A stretch of DNA of 64,000 bases, from positions 124,001 through 188,000 of the forward strand of contig NZ_AHIL01000026.1 in NCBI RefSeq assembly GCF_000241525.1. Reading direction: 5' to 3'. A program made the translations under genes and the position numbers. This DNA is from Comamonas testosteroni ATCC 11996. GTDB taxonomy: Bacteria; Pseudomonadota; Gammaproteobacteria; Burkholderiales; Burkholderiaceae_C. A model generated the notes under the pieces. It searched no databases. It saw only the letters and a program-made list of their open reading frames with translations, and was not told where the DNA came from. This document shows positions 1-8,833 of the stretch, piece after piece; position 1 is the stretch's first letter, and every line of letters begins with the position of its first letter.

Positions 1-759
1 GCGTCTTATTTCTTTCGCCTGATCCGGAGAAGGGATGAGGCGCGGGTTCTGCCTGACCAGGCTTTCGCTGACAGCAAAGTCATTCAGTTCGCCAAGCGGC
101 TGCTGGATTTTCTGGAGTCGCTTGAGCAGGCGGCGATGGTCTGCGGGCAGCAGGGGCTCCAACAGCTCCAGCAGATAACGTGTTTTCTTGCCGGCTTTTC
201 GGACATCGTGAAAGGCTTCAAGGTCTGGCTTGCCGGCGGTGATCGCCCGCTTGATGCGTCGACGCAGCTGTCTTGCTGATTGTGCAACCCTGACTTTTGC
301 ATGAGCTCGCCGCCGCGGCTGGCCGGACCCAGAGCCCAAGCTTGCCGAAGCTTGCGCCAGAGCTTCCTGCAAGCGAGCCTGTATGTGAGGGGGGGAAAGT
401 ATTTCCCGGCCGGCCTGCATAGCGGATTCGCGGGCGGCCGATATGGCAGCAATGCCGGCCGCGCTGCATTTGTCGTTACGCCTCAGCAGCTCGATCAGGA
501 TGTCGTAGTCGCGGACCATGCCTGCTGCGCAGGCTATCGATTTCAGGCTGCTGCGCTGCAGTGCATACTTTCTTGCCTCCATCAGAGGTCGGTAAAGCCA
601 CCACAGCGTCAGCAGGCTGCGCAATGTGACGCGCAACTGATGGATTCCCTCGACGGCAGGTGCTCTGGCAATGTCCCAGGCCTGTTCGACTGCAGAGTCG
701 ACAAGCGGGGATGCGATAGCTGAAAACGCCACTGCGGCGTCTGGTTTGCCTTTGCCCAT
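1..759 (-). CDS. CHAD-domain protein, 3' end outside the window
   Basis: The reading frame is open from an ATG at 759 down to base 1 (253 residues visible) and continues past the edge. CHAD domains are helical, histidine-rich modules that bind polyphosphate. The first half carries HQLRV (His40, Arg43) and MVRDYDIL (residues 81-88). The second half carries FHDVRKAGKKTRY (His184), which is the usual duplicated CHAD pattern. A GGGAG sequence lies 5 bases before the ATG. A second in-frame ATG at 783 would add eight residues but has a poorer ribosome site. A run of seven G near 389-395 does not break the frame. No CYTH domain is seen in the visible part, so this is probably a stand-alone CHAD protein. 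The domain call is based on motifs only. Confidence 0.75.
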   Translation of the reverse strand, partial: MGKGKPDAAVAFSAIASPLVDSAVEQAWDIARAPAVEGIHQLRVTLRSLLTLWWLYRPLMEARKYALQRSSLKSIACAAGMVRDYDILIELLRRNDKCSAAGIAAISAARESAMQAGREILSPPHIQARLQEALAQASASLGSGSGQPRRRAHAKVRVAQSARQLRRRIKRAITAGKPDLEAFHDVRKAGKKTRYLLELLEPLLPADHRRLLKRLQKIQQPLGELNDFAVSESLVRQNPRLIPSPDQAKEIRR

Positions 760-960
760 ATGAACTCCCGGGGCCGTTGTCATGAGGCTGCAACATGCGG
801 TGACACGCGATGCGGTGCGGCACACGCCAGTGTTCGCCACAGTGTGCCATGTTCCGTGTCTCAGGCTGTATGGGGCTCGTTCCTGAATTGCGGCAGTTGT
901 GCGTCCAGATCGGTCGCGGCTCGGATTGCGAAGGGCCTGAACATGCGCCTGAAGATCAGG

Positions 961-1380
961 CTATGGCAGATAGGCGACGAACACGGCCAAGCTCAAAGCC
1001 GGCTCCTCACAGATGTCATCCGGCCCGGCCTGACCCCACTCGGCATTGAGCCAGTCCTGGTTGACAATATCTGCGGCAATGGATGCAAGCTCCGCCCCAG
1101 GGTCGATGGCGCAGCCGAAAGGCAGCCGGCCATGCGCGGCAGATACAAGACTGAAGCGTAGCTGCCTGGTCTGTGCCTCATGCCAGCAATAGAAAAGCAT
1201 GGGTACATTTCCACTCAATTGCTTTTGTCTGGCTACCAAGACCTGCCCGATGAAATCGGCAAGGGCTTCTGCGGTGATGCCCAGGGACTCCTCATCGTCC
1301 GGAGAAAAGCTCCATAGATTGGACGATGCTTCGTGGTTGATGTCGGTGGCATCGACGACGATCTCGTCATTGCGCGCCAT
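961..1380 (-). CDS. hypothetical protein, 139 aa
   Basis: I do not recognise a family. The product is acidic and soluble-looking, with no signal peptide or membrane segment. It has a central stretch SGNVPMLFYCWHEAQ and a C-terminal acidic part. It starts MARNDEIVVDATDI at 1380, with no clear ribosome site, and ends LAVFVAYLP. It stands alone on the minus strand between the CHAD gene and the divergent SRPBCC gene. Reading-frame length and ordinary amino-acid composition favour a real gene over an overlapping plus-strand frame. Confidence 0.6.
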   Translation of the reverse strand: MARNDEIVVDATDINHEASSNLWSFSPDDEESLGITAEALADFIGQVLVARQKQLSGNVPMLFYCWHEAQTRQLRFSLVSAAHGRLPFGCAIDPGAELASIAADIVNQDWLNAEWGQAGPDDICEEPALSLAVFVAYLP

Positions 1381-1572
1381 GGATAGCCATCTGCTTAAAT
1401 GTCGGCGAATCTTTCATGGGGTTTTTGGAGTGCGGAGCCGTAGCGGCTTGTTCGTGGGATATGTGTGATGGCGTTGTGCCGAAGAGGCGACTGATGAATA
1501 CATCCAAGAAAGCCTGGTAGCCAGCCGCGGTGACGAGGACTAAGCTTGCTGCCTCTATCTCAGGAGTCTCTT

Positions 1573-2022
1573 ATGCCACAGACCATTCGACTGCACCGTG
1601 TGATCAAAGCTCCGCCCGAACGCGTCTATAGGGCCTTCACGACCCCTGAGGCCATGGTCAAGTGGCTGCCTCCTCACGGTTTCGCGGCGCAGGTGCATGA
1701 ATTTGACGCACGTGTGGGAGGCCGATACCGCATGAGCTTCATCAATTTTTCCGCCAACAGCAAAAACAGCTTTGGCGGTGAATTTCTGGAGTTGGTGCCG
1801 GGCCGGCGCATACGCCATACCGATCGATTCGAGGACGCCAATCTGCCCGGCGAAATGATCACCACCGTCGATCTGAAGGAGGTCTTTTGCGGCACCGAGT
1901 TGCATGTGGTGCAAGAAGGCGTTCCTGACATGATTCCCGAGCAGGCCTGCTATCTGGGTTGGCAGGAATCGCTGCAACTGCTGACTCTTTTGGTGGAGCC
2001 GACCATTCCTGACGGAGCGTGA
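1573..2022 (+). CDS. SRPBCC/AHSA1-family protein
   Basis: A 149-residue protein of the START/Bet v1 (SRPBCC) fold, activator-of-Hsp90 C-terminal-like subfamily. These proteins form a hydrophobic pocket for a small ligand; the ligand here is unknown. Family hallmarks are the N-terminal IKAPPERVYRAFTTPEAMVKW, then GGRYRMSF and FLELVPGRRI, and a C-terminal helix GWQESLQLLTLLVEP. The ATG at 1573 is preferred because AGGAG lies 6 bases upstream. A TTG at 1546 would add nine unconserved residues. It appears monocistronic and is followed by a hairpin terminator. Confidence 0.8.
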   Translation: MPQTIRLHRVIKAPPERVYRAFTTPEAMVKWLPPHGFAAQVHEFDARVGGRYRMSFINFSANSKNSFGGEFLELVPGRRIRHTDRFEDANLPGEMITTVDLKEVFCGTELHVVQEGVPDMIPEQACYLGWQESLQLLTLLVEPTIPDGA

Positions 2023-2107
2023 AAACGACGCAGAGCGCGACATTGACGGGCTGAGGCCAATGCATGGCGTGATCCAGGTGCCGGCGGTCCAACAGAGGAG
2101 CAGAAAC

Positions 2108-2137
2108 AAGAAAGCCCGCTTTGCAGCGGGCTTTCTT
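2108..2137. terminator. bidirectional intrinsic terminator
   Basis: A 12-bp perfect stem (AAGAAAGCCCGC / GCGGGCTTTCTT) with a 6-base loop lies between the convergent SRPBCC gene and tRNA-Val. T-rich sequence follows on both strands. Confidence 0.85.
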
Positions 2138-2168
2138 GTTTGCAAGCTCTGGTTTTGCTTGCGATGTT

Positions 2169-2245
2169 TGGTAGGCGCGATTGGACTCGAACCAACGACC
2201 CCCACCATGTCAAGGTGGTGCTCTAACCAGCTGAGCTACGCGCCT
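2169..2245 (-). tRNA. tRNA-Val(GAC)
   Basis: On the minus strand the sequence folds as a full cloverleaf. The 7-bp acceptor stem is AGGCGCG/CGCGCCT, the D-arm contains AGCTCAGCTGGTTAGAGC, and the anticodon loop contains GAC. The T-arm contains GGTTCGAGTCC and a CCA end is encoded (77 nt in all). A GAC anticodon reads the valine codon GUC. Confidence 0.97.
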
Positions 2246-2421
2246 GTCGTCGATGGGATGAATTCTAGCAGCGGAAAAATGGTGGTTTGGGCAAAGTCGC
2301 GACTTTTTTGCGCCTGAGGCTAAATTTTTTCAAATCCGGCAAGCGGCTCAAGGCTTGGCGGGGCGCTGCTGATTCGCTACTAAACTTTGATGTGTTTTTC
2401 ATCCATTGAATCGGCAACCCC

Positions 2422-3342
2422 ATGACAAAAGCACAAGCAGGCATTCTGGCGTCTCTTCCTGAACAGGGGCGCTATGTTTTCTTCACTCTGGCCGGTGCAG
2501 GTGCAGATTTGCAGAACAGTCTGAAGAAATTGCAGACCAGTGTTGACGGTCAGCAGGTAGTGGCGGGTCTGGGCCTGCAGCTGCTGCAGCAACTGGACAA
2601 GAAACTGCCGCTGATGCACGAGTTCCCGCACCTCAAGGGCCCGCAGTTCGAAGCACCCAGCACACCTTATGCGCTGTGCCTGTGGCTGCGCGGCGATCAA
2701 CGCGGTGAGCTGATCGGCCTGACGGCCAAGCTGACAAATTTGCTGGCGCCGGTCTTCAAGCTCGATCACATCGTGGATACCTTTGTGCACCAGCGCTCGG
2801 ACAACGGCCATGGCCGCGACCTGACCGGCTATGAAGACGGCACCGAGAACCCCGAGGACGATGAGGCCGTGGCAGCCGGCATTGCGGCAGAACTGGGGAC
2901 AGGTCTGGACGGCTGCAGCTACTGGGCTTTGCAGCAGTGGGAACATGACTACTCGGCCTTTGACGGCATGAGCACCACGGAGCAGGACCATGCCGTGGGT
3001 CGCCGTCGCAGCGACAACGAGGAGCTGGACGATGCCCCTGAGTCGGCCCATGTCAAGCGCACCGCGCAGGAGAGCTTTGAGCCGGAAGCCTTTGTTGTGC
3101 GACGCTCCATGCCCTGGTGGAGTGTCAGCCCGCAGGGCAGTGATCGCAGCGGCTTGATGTTCTCTGCCTTTGGCTGCAGCTTTGACGCTTTCGAGGCTCA
3201 AATGCGCCGCATGCTGGGCATGGATGACGACATCAGTGATGGACTGTTCCGCTTTTCCAAGCCGTTGACAGGCTGCTATTTCTGGTGCCCGCCGGTTTGC
3301 GGCGGCAAGCTGGATCTGACGGTGCTGGGTCTCCAGGCCTGA
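2422..3342 (+). CDS. DyP-type (YfeX-like) heme peroxidase
   Basis: A 306-residue dye-decolourising peroxidase of the short YfeX/class B type. It is a heme enzyme that oxidises phenolic compounds and dyes with hydrogen peroxide. The GXXDG signature is GYEDG (residues 136-140, distal Asp139), the likely proximal heme ligand is His210 in SAHVKRT, and the distal Arg228 is in VVRRSMPW. The C-terminal FFRFS/GCYFWCPP-like end is typical. No signal peptide or Tat motif is present, so it is cytoplasmic unless packed in an encapsulin; no encapsulin gene is in view. It is monocistronic with a strong terminator. DyP enzymes are often linked to lignin-derived aromatics, which would fit the catabolic genes in this window. 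Confidence 0.92.
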   Translation: MTKAQAGILASLPEQGRYVFFTLAGAGADLQNSLKKLQTSVDGQQVVAGLGLQLLQQLDKKLPLMHEFPHLKGPQFEAPSTPYALCLWLRGDQRGELIGLTAKLTNLLAPVFKLDHIVDTFVHQRSDNGHGRDLTGYEDGTENPEDDEAVAAGIAAELGTGLDGCSYWALQQWEHDYSAFDGMSTTEQDHAVGRRRSDNEELDDAPESAHVKRTAQESFEPEAFVVRRSMPWWSVSPQGSDRSGLMFSAFGCSFDAFEAQMRRMLGMDDDISDGLFRFSKPLTGCYFWCPPVCGGKLDLTVLGLQA

Positions 3343-3362
3343 GAAATGGCCTGAGGGCAAAG

Positions 3363-3389
3363 AAAAACGGGCCATCTGGCCCGTTTTTT
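3363..3389 (+). terminator. intrinsic terminator after the DyP peroxidase gene
   Basis: An 11-bp perfect stem (AAAAACGGGCC / GGCCCGTTTTT) with an ATCT loop and a T run, 20 bases after the peroxidase stop codon. Confidence 0.9.
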
Positions 3390-3428
3390 CATGTGGCGTC
3401 ATCACCAAAAGGGAATGGCGATGGCCTC

Positions 3429-3860
3429 TTAGTTGGCCTTGCCTGCGCTGGCCGAGGTCTGGGTGGCAAACGTGATTTGCGACAGTCCTGCGTGGCGGGC
3501 CGCTTCCATGACGGTCACCACCGACTGGTGCGGGGAGTTGGCATCGGCACTGATGATGACCACGCTGTCATTGCCCGCTGTTGCTGCACCGGACAGGGCG
3601 GCAGCGACGGAGGAGACACTGCGGTCATCCACGCCTTGCTTGTTGACGGAGTAGCGGCCGTCGGCGGATACGCCGACGATGATTTCCTTGGGGCGATCGC
3701 GTTGCTGCTCGGTGTCGGCCACGGGCAAGGTCAGCTGCAGCTCGGTGAACTTGCTGTAGGTGGTGGAGAGCATCAAAAAGATCAGCACCACCAGCAACAC
3801 GTCGATGAAGGCGATCAGATTGATCTCGGGCTCATCGCGGTGACGAGGACGGAAGTTCAT
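3429..3860 (-). CDS. exbD: ExbD/TolR-family biopolymer transport protein
   Basis: A 143-residue ExbD/TolR protein. A short cytoplasmic start (MNFRPRHRDEPEINLI) is followed by one membrane segment (about residues 14-33) and a periplasmic domain. The membrane segment carries the conserved Asp of FIDVLLVVLIFLM, which takes part in proton-motive-force coupling. With ExbB it energises a TonB-like or Tol-like partner. It lies 16 bases downstream of the exbB-like gene in the same minus-strand operon. No tonB or tolA gene follows in the operon, so the partner must be encoded elsewhere. Confidence 0.88.
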   Translation of the reverse strand: MNFRPRHRDEPEINLIAFIDVLLVVLIFLMLSTTYSKFTELQLTLPVADTEQQRDRPKEIIVGVSADGRYSVNKQGVDDRSVSSVAAALSGAATAGNDSVVIISADANSPHQSVVTVMEAARHAGLSQITFATQTSASAGKAN

Positions 3861-3876
3861 GGTGGATGCGTTCCGC

Positions 3877-4512
3877 TTATTGCTTGGCAGGCTTGAGGCG
3901 ACCCAGATGGCGCACGAACTGCTCGGACGCCAGTTCCATGCCCAGCAGATAGCCGTCTACACGGGCGCGGAAATAGCGCCAGAAGATCAGCGAAGGAATG
4001 GCCACCATCAGGCCGAATGCCGTGTTGTAGAGCGCAATCGATATGCCGTGGGCGAGCTGGGCGGGGTTGCCGGCGCCGGAGCTGGCTCCGGGCTGGGAGC
4101 CGAAGATCTCGATCATGCCGATCACCGTGCCCAACAGGCCCAGCAGAGGCGCGGCCGAGGCAATGGTGGCCAGGGCGCTCAAATACTTTTCCAGCTTGTG
4201 GGCGGCAGCGCGGCCCGCGCCTTCCATGGCCGATCGCAGCTCTTCCTCGCTGCTTTCGGGATGTGCCTGGCGGGTGCGAAGACCAGTGGCCAGAACCTCA
4301 CCCAATACCGAGCTTTGGGCCAGTTGCTGGGTGGTTTCAGCGCTGGGCAGGTGCTTGGTGGAGACCGAAATCGCTTCATTGAGCAGATTGGTCGGCGCGA
4401 CCTTGCTGGCTTTCAGCGAGGCAAAGCGCTCAAAAATCAGGGCCAGGGCCAAAATCGAGCAGGCAATCAAAGGCCAGATAGGCCATCCTGCGGCTTGTAT
4501 GATCGACAGCAA
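3877..4512 (-). CDS. exbB: ExbB/TolQ/MotA-family proton channel protein
   Basis: A 211-residue protein of the MotA/TolQ/ExbB proton-channel family. It has an N-terminal membrane helix (about 9-27), a cytoplasmic loop, and two more helices around ATIASAAPLLGLLGTVIGMIE and AFGLMVAIPSLIFWRYF. The block APLLGLLGTVIGM is the family signature. It is the first gene of a two-gene unit with exbD and lies divergent from xseA. It should sit in the inner membrane and conduct protons to power a TonB- or Tol-type outer-membrane process. Length and topology are normal. Confidence 0.9.
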   Translation of the reverse strand: MLSIIQAAGWPIWPLIACSILALALIFERFASLKASKVAPTNLLNEAISVSTKHLPSAETTQQLAQSSVLGEVLATGLRTRQAHPESSEEELRSAMEGAGRAAAHKLEKYLSALATIASAAPLLGLLGTVIGMIEIFGSQPGASSGAGNPAQLAHGISIALYNTAFGLMVAIPSLIFWRYFRARVDGYLLGMELASEQFVRHLGRLKPAKQ

Positions 4513-4953
4513 CGTTGCTCTCCCTCGTCGTTCAGAAATTGCAGCCGACGATTATGACCCACTGCCGTGCCGCCGCGACCCGTTTTTACAGGCCTCATGC
4601 AGCTGGCTTGAGCCAGCGCAGCAAGATCGTGAGGCAGCTCTTGAAGTGCGCGGAGCTTGGAGCGGCAGAGCCGGCACAAAGAGCTTGCGATTCTTTGCGA
4701 ATGCTTTCGCGTATAGCACAAAAATCTGTGGATAACTTTGTGATCTAGTTGCTGTGCCGGGCAGCTATCTGCTTTGCTCTAAAGGCTTGTTACGAGTTTG
4801 ACATCTGTGTGAAGCCTTATAAATTGTTTTAAATCAATAAGATGGATGATGTTCTTCATGTGCTGTTTAGGATTTTCCTGGCTTTGTCGCCAACAGGGCT
4901 GGACGCCGACATCTGTGGAGAATCCGGCTCGCGTAAGACCTCGCTGACACCGC
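4513..4953. other. divergent intergenic region exbB / xseA
   Basis: 441 bases between divergent genes. The part from about 4730 to 4870 is clearly AT-richer than the flanks and should hold the two promoters. I find no convincing small gene or structured RNA here. Confidence 0.5.
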
Positions 4954-6300
4954 ATGAATTCACTGTTTGAACGTCCAAACCCAGCAGCCACGCCGCATGT
5001 GTGGGAAGTTGGCGCGCTATGCCACGCCATTGGCGATGCCTTGCAGGCGCGCTTCAATCCGGTGGCGGTGCGCGGAGAGCTCAGCGGCTTTTCGCGCGCT
5101 GCCAGCGGGCATTGCTATTTCAACCTCAAGGACGCGAGCGGGCAGATTCGCTGCGCCATGTTCCGTCGTTCGGCCGAGCAGGTCGGTTTCTCGCCGCGTG
5201 ATGGCGAACTGGTCGAAGTCAGGGGGCGTCTAGGCGTCTACGAGCAGCGTGGCGATCTGCAACTGGTGGTGGAGAGCATGCAGCGAGCAGGGCAGGGAGC
5301 CCTGTTCGAGCAGTTTCTGCGCCTCAAGGCCCAACTGGAGTCCGAGGGGCTGTTCGACCCTGCGCGAAAGAGGCCGCTGCCGCCCTTGCCGCGTGGCATT
5401 GGCCTGGTCACTTCCCTGGGGGCGGCAGCCTTGCACGATGTGGTGACGGCGCTGCGTCGCCGCGTGCCGCATATCCCGGTGGTAATTGTTCCGGCCCTGG
5501 TACAGGGAGCCCAGGCGCCGCAGTCTCTTGTGCAGGCGCTATCAAAACTGTATTGCCTGGCGCAAGAGGGAAAAGAGGCAAGCGGCAACTTGCGTGTTGA
5601 ATCTGCACGGCAGCCGGTGATAGACACCATCTTGCTGGTGCGCGGTGGCGGCTCGCTGGAAGACCTGTGGGCCTTCAACGACGAACAGCTGGCGCGCACC
5701 ATTGTGCAAAGCCCGGTGCCGCTGATCAGCGGCGTGGGTCACGAAACCGACTTCACCATTGCCGATTTTTGCGCCGACCTGCGCGCGCCCACGCCCACGG
5801 CTGCGGCCGAGCTGGTAGCCCAGCCACGCGAGGTCTGGCTGGGGACTCTGGGCCTGATGCAGGATCGTCTGGACAATGCCGTGCAGCGTGTGCTGGATCG
5901 CCAAGCCCAACGCCTCGATATCGCGGCCCAGCGTCTGGGCCGGCCCAGCGAGCAACTGGCGCGCAACCAGCTGCAGCTCAGCCGTCAGGCGCAGCGCCTG
6001 CGTCATGCCATGCTATTGAAACTGCAGCGGCTTGCGCAGAACCAGCAAGCGCTACAGGTCAATTTCCCCAATATCTTCCAGCGCAATCTGGAGCAGCAAA
6101 AGCAAACGCTTGATCGTATCGACCTGCGCTTGCAACTGCTGGATCCGCGCTTGGTGCTGCAGCGCGGCTATGCCTTGCTGACGGATGAGCAGGGAAGGGC
6201 TGTGACCCAGGTCAGGCAAGCCGTTCCGGGGACGGCGTTGAAGGCTCAGTTGTCGGATGGGGCAGTGGATGTGGTGGTCACTCAGCCGCGTCTGCTTTGA
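4954..6300 (+). CDS. xseA: exonuclease VII large subunit
   Basis: A 448-residue XseA, the catalytic subunit of the single-strand exonuclease VII. It has an N-terminal OB fold (about 15-110, WEVGALCHAIGDAL...GELSGFSRAASGH). The catalytic core contains RGGGSLEDLWAFND, GVGHETDFTIADF and DLRAPTPTAAAEL. A long coiled-coil stretch rich in Gln and Leu (about 305-400) and the closing domain with LVLQRGYALLTDEQG follow. Against E. coli XseA there is an extra loop of roughly 18 residues just before the RGGGS motif (about residues 198-222). The small subunit gene xseB is not adjacent. It is transcribed away from exbB. Confidence 0.96.
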   Translation: MNSLFERPNPAATPHVWEVGALCHAIGDALQARFNPVAVRGELSGFSRAASGHCYFNLKDASGQIRCAMFRRSAEQVGFSPRDGELVEVRGRLGVYEQRGDLQLVVESMQRAGQGALFEQFLRLKAQLESEGLFDPARKRPLPPLPRGIGLVTSLGAAALHDVVTALRRRVPHIPVVIVPALVQGAQAPQSLVQALSKLYCLAQEGKEASGNLRVESARQPVIDTILLVRGGGSLEDLWAFNDEQLARTIVQSPVPLISGVGHETDFTIADFCADLRAPTPTAAAELVAQPREVWLGTLGLMQDRLDNAVQRVLDRQAQRLDIAAQRLGRPSEQLARNQLQLSRQAQRLRHAMLLKLQRLAQNQQALQVNFPNIFQRNLEQQKQTLDRIDLRLQLLDPRLVLQRGYALLTDEQGRAVTQVRQAVPGTALKAQLSDGAVDVVVTQPRLL

Positions 6301-6616
6301 TGCTCGCCAGCCACAAGCTGGCCGCAAAACACCCGCACGCTAACCGGGTTCTTCATCAGAACTCTTTTGCAATCGGCGCAGGCAATGCAACAGGGTCCAG
6401 TGTTCATGCGCTGTAAGCCGTGAGCGCATGCTTTTGGCTGCGTGCGCAATAGTCCTGATGAGTGGCGCGCAGCCTCTCAGTTCTTTCTACAATGGTTCGG
6501 TTAGTGCAATACTTGACGTCTGTAGTACAGCAATGTGCCGGTCGGCACAGCGGTCACCGCTCAGACGCCTTGGCACTGGACGGCCCCCAAAAATTTCAAC
6601 CACGAGGAAAACCATC
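6301..6616. other. intergenic region xseA to sodB
   Basis: 316 bases. A small hairpin (GCCAGC/GCTGGC) lies just after xseA without a T run. A TACAAT hexamer near 6488 could be the -10 box of a sodB promoter, but I see no good -35. An in-frame upstream extension of sodB exists and is rejected because it is not superoxide-dismutase-like. Confidence 0.4.
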
Positions 6617-7204
6617 ATGGAACGCACTCTGCCCCCCCTGCCATACGCTATCGATGCACTGGCTCCGTTCGGTTACAGCCAGGAAACCCTGGAATTCCAC
6701 CATGGCAAGCACCATAACGCCTATGTGGTGAACCTGAACAACCTGCAAAAGGGCACCGAATTCGAAAACATGGATCTGGAAGAAGTCGTCAAGAAGTCTT
6801 CCGGCGGCATCTACAACAACGCTGCCCAGATCTGGAACCACACTTTCTTCTGGAACTGCATGACCCCCAACGGCGGAGCAGAACCTACAGGTGCTCTGGC
6901 TGATGCCATCAATAAGAAGTGGGGCTCCTACGCCGAGTTCAAGAAGGCTTTCGTGGCTTCCGCTGCCGGCAACTTCGGTTCGGGCTGGACCTGGCTGGTG
7001 AAGAAGGCCGACGGTTCCGTGGACATCGTCAACATGGGCGCTGCCGGTACTCCCCTGACCACCGCCGACAAGGCGCTGCTGACTGTGGACGTGTGGGAAC
7101 ACGCCTACTACATCGACTACCGCAACCTGCGCCCCAAGTTTGTTGAAACATTCCTGGAAAAGCTGGTGAACTGGAAGTTCGCCGAAGCCAACTTCGCTGC
7201 CTGA
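6617..7204 (+). CDS. sodB: iron superoxide dismutase
   Basis: A 195-residue Fe-type superoxide dismutase that converts superoxide to oxygen and hydrogen peroxide in the cytoplasm. Metal ligands are His28 (EFHHGKHH), His75 ([10 protein letters not shown]), Asp158 and His162 ([13 protein letters not shown]). Gln71 in NNAAQIWNH is the iron-type hydrogen-bonding glutamine. The ATG at 6617 is preceded by GAGGAAA. A longer in-frame start at 6428 adds non-homologous residues and is not used. The length matches E. coli SodB. It is monocistronic with its own terminator. Confidence 0.97.
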   Translation: MERTLPPLPYAIDALAPFGYSQETLEFHHGKHHNAYVVNLNNLQKGTEFENMDLEEVVKKSSGGIYNNAAQIWNHTFFWNCMTPNGGAEPTGALADAINKKWGSYAEFKKAFVASAAGNFGSGWTWLVKKADGSVDIVNMGAAGTPLTTADKALLTVDVWEHAYYIDYRNLRPKFVETFLEKLVNWKFAEANFAA

Positions 7205-7260
7205 TCACGGCAATACGTCATCAGGTCTGTGGCTGCATGGCTCGGATCTGATCGTTGGCA

Positions 7261-7286
7261 AAAACCTCCGCAAGGAGGTTTTTTTT
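7261..7286 (+). terminator. intrinsic terminator after sodB
   Basis: Stem AAAACCTCC / GGAGGTTTT with a GCAA tetraloop, followed by a run of eight T. Confidence 0.92.
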
Positions 7287-7389
7287 ATGCCTGTCTGCTG
7301 AGAATGAGGATCTATAGGTCTCCAGTTTTGATGGGAAAGTGCAGGCGGCTATGTTTTTGATGACCTGTTGATGCATGGGAGAGACTGGT

Positions 7390-8250
7390 ATGGAGGAGTG
7401 TGAAGGCCTGGGCAATCAGGCAGTTCCCGGGCTAATGGAGGCAGGCGCTCGCATGCCCGTGTACTTTCTCTGCCATGGCGCCGGCCCCTGGCCCTGGGTG
7501 CCCGAGATGCACGACTGGCATGCGCTGATGGCAGAGGGTTTGCGCAATATTCCGCTCCAACTGGCGCGCAGACCCAGGGCCGTGTTGCTGCTCTCCGCCC
7601 ATTGGGAGGAGCCGGTTTTCACCGTACAGAGTGCCGCCCATCCTGGCATGCTGTATGACTACAGCGGCTTTCCGCCGCACACCTATGACCTGCATTACCG
7701 TGCTTCAGGATCGCCTGAGCTGGCAGGCCGGGTTCAACAGTTGCTGGCGCAGGCTGGGGAAGACGTGCGGGCAGACAAACAGCGCGGCTACGACCATGGC
7801 ATGTTTGTGCCCATGGCGGTGATCTATCCGCAGGCCGATGTGCCCGTGCTTCAGCTCAGCCTGCGCAGCAATCTGAACGCCGCACAACATCTGGCCGTGG
7901 GACGTGCGCTGGCTCCGTTGCGTGACGAGGGAGTTCTCATCATTGGCAGCGGCTCCAGCTATCACAATATGCGTAGCTTCGGCCCCGTGGGGCGGGCGCC
8001 TTCCAAGCTGTTTGACGATTGGTTGGCCGAGACCCTGATGCAGATGACACCTGCCGCGCGAAGCCAGCGGCTGGCCGCTTGGGAGCGGGCCCCCGGCGCG
8101 CGCGTGGCGCATCCGCGGGAGGAGCATCTGCTGCCGTTGATGGTGGTGGTGGGGACGGCCGAGCAAGACCAGGCCCGCCGCATTTACTTTGAAGAGGCCT
8201 TCATGGGCTCGGCCACGCTGTCCAGCTACTGCCTTGAGGCCGGGGCGTAG
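7390..8250 (+). CDS. YgiD/DODA-family extradiol ring-cleavage dioxygenase
   Basis: A protein of the class III extradiol dioxygenase fold (LigB superfamily, DODA/YgiD branch), which includes 4,5-DOPA dioxygenases. Conserved metal and active-site histidines are visible in FLCHGAGPW, LLSAHWEEP, YDHGMFVPM and GSGSSYHNMR. The C-terminal HPREEHLLPLMVVVG is also typical. The ATG at 7390 has GGGAGAG 6 bases upstream. In-frame ATGs at 7375 and 7453 are alternatives, and the conserved part begins at the 7453 ATG (MPVYFLCHG). The natural substrate of the bacterial enzymes is uncertain; a catecholic compound is likely. It stands alone and converges on the next gene with almost no gap. Confidence 0.88.
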   Translation: MEECEGLGNQAVPGLMEAGARMPVYFLCHGAGPWPWVPEMHDWHALMAEGLRNIPLQLARRPRAVLLLSAHWEEPVFTVQSAAHPGMLYDYSGFPPHTYDLHYRASGSPELAGRVQQLLAQAGEDVRADKQRGYDHGMFVPMAVIYPQADVPVLQLSLRSNLNAAQHLAVGRALAPLRDEGVLIIGSGSSYHNMRSFGPVGRAPSKLFDDWLAETLMQMTPAARSQRLAAWERAPGARVAHPREEHLLPLMVVVGTAEQDQARRIYFEEAFMGSATLSSYCLEAGA

Positions 8251-8251
8251 C

Positions 8252-8833
8252 TCAGAGCTCCACTGATTCTTGCTCGTCCAGTGGGCCATTCAAAAATTCT
8301 TCCCTGTCATCGTCAATCGAGTCGGCGGACGCTTGAAGATAGGCTGAGAAGCTGGGGGCGATCCAGCAAATCTGGTCGGGGTCGTGCGCATAGGCAATGA
8401 TCTGGCCGCGCTGTCCTTCAGGACCGGGATGATGATCGACCATTAGCACGATGTCGCCATAGAAGCTGGCAAACGGCTGCCAGCCGGCGTGCCACCAGCG
8501 CCCGCTCAGGCGAGGGTCCTGGGATGCGTGGCCGGCCAGATCCCACATGCGCTGGGCTCGATTTTCCATGCGGAGAGCCAGGGCCATGGCCTGCGGTGGC
8601 GTGAGAAGGTCCAGTGCATCCACAAAGCCCGGCCGCTGAAACAGGGGCTGAGTGCTGTCGGCGCTGCTGCCTGCAGTCAGGCGCCAGAATGCGGCCAGAT
8701 CGGTATCCAGAGGCCCCAGCGCGGCTGCCAAAGCGGCCAGATCCTGTTCGCTGGCCGGCGGCATGGGGTGAAAGCGTAGCTGGAATGCGGCATACACAGC
8801 TTGCAAATGCGCAAGATATTGGTCAGGTGTCAT
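8252..8833 (-). CDS. SMI1/KNR4-family protein
   Basis: A 193-residue protein resembling the SMI1/KNR4 (SUKH) superfamily. Visible features are an N-terminal helix (YLAHLQAVYAAFQLRF), the PPASEQDLAALAAALG block and WRLTAGSS. Then come the core strands PFASFYGDIVLMVDHHPGP and GQIIAYAHDPDQICWIAPSFSAYLQ. Some members are immunity proteins in contact-dependent or polymorphic toxin systems. No toxin gene is adjacent, so the role is open. Its stop codon lies 2 bases from the stop of the convergent YgiD-like gene. Confidence 0.7.
   Translation of the reverse strand: MTPDQYLAHLQAVYAAFQLRFHPMPPASEQDLAALAAALGPLDTDLAAFWRLTAGSSADSTQPLFQRPGFVDALDLLTPPQAMALALRMENRAQRMWDLAGHASQDPRLSGRWWHAGWQPFASFYGDIVLMVDHHPGPEGQRGQIIAYAHDPDQICWIAPSFSAYLQASADSIDDDREEFLNGPLDEQESVEL

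Noticed and set aside
218-469. apparent frameshift in the CHAD gene at a run of G
   Set aside because: Counting the run as seven G (389-395) keeps one continuous frame through both CHAD halves, so no frameshift exists.
6428-6616. N-terminal extension of the superoxide dismutase
   Set aside because: The extra residues are unrelated to the family, and a good ribosome site stands before the ATG at 6617.
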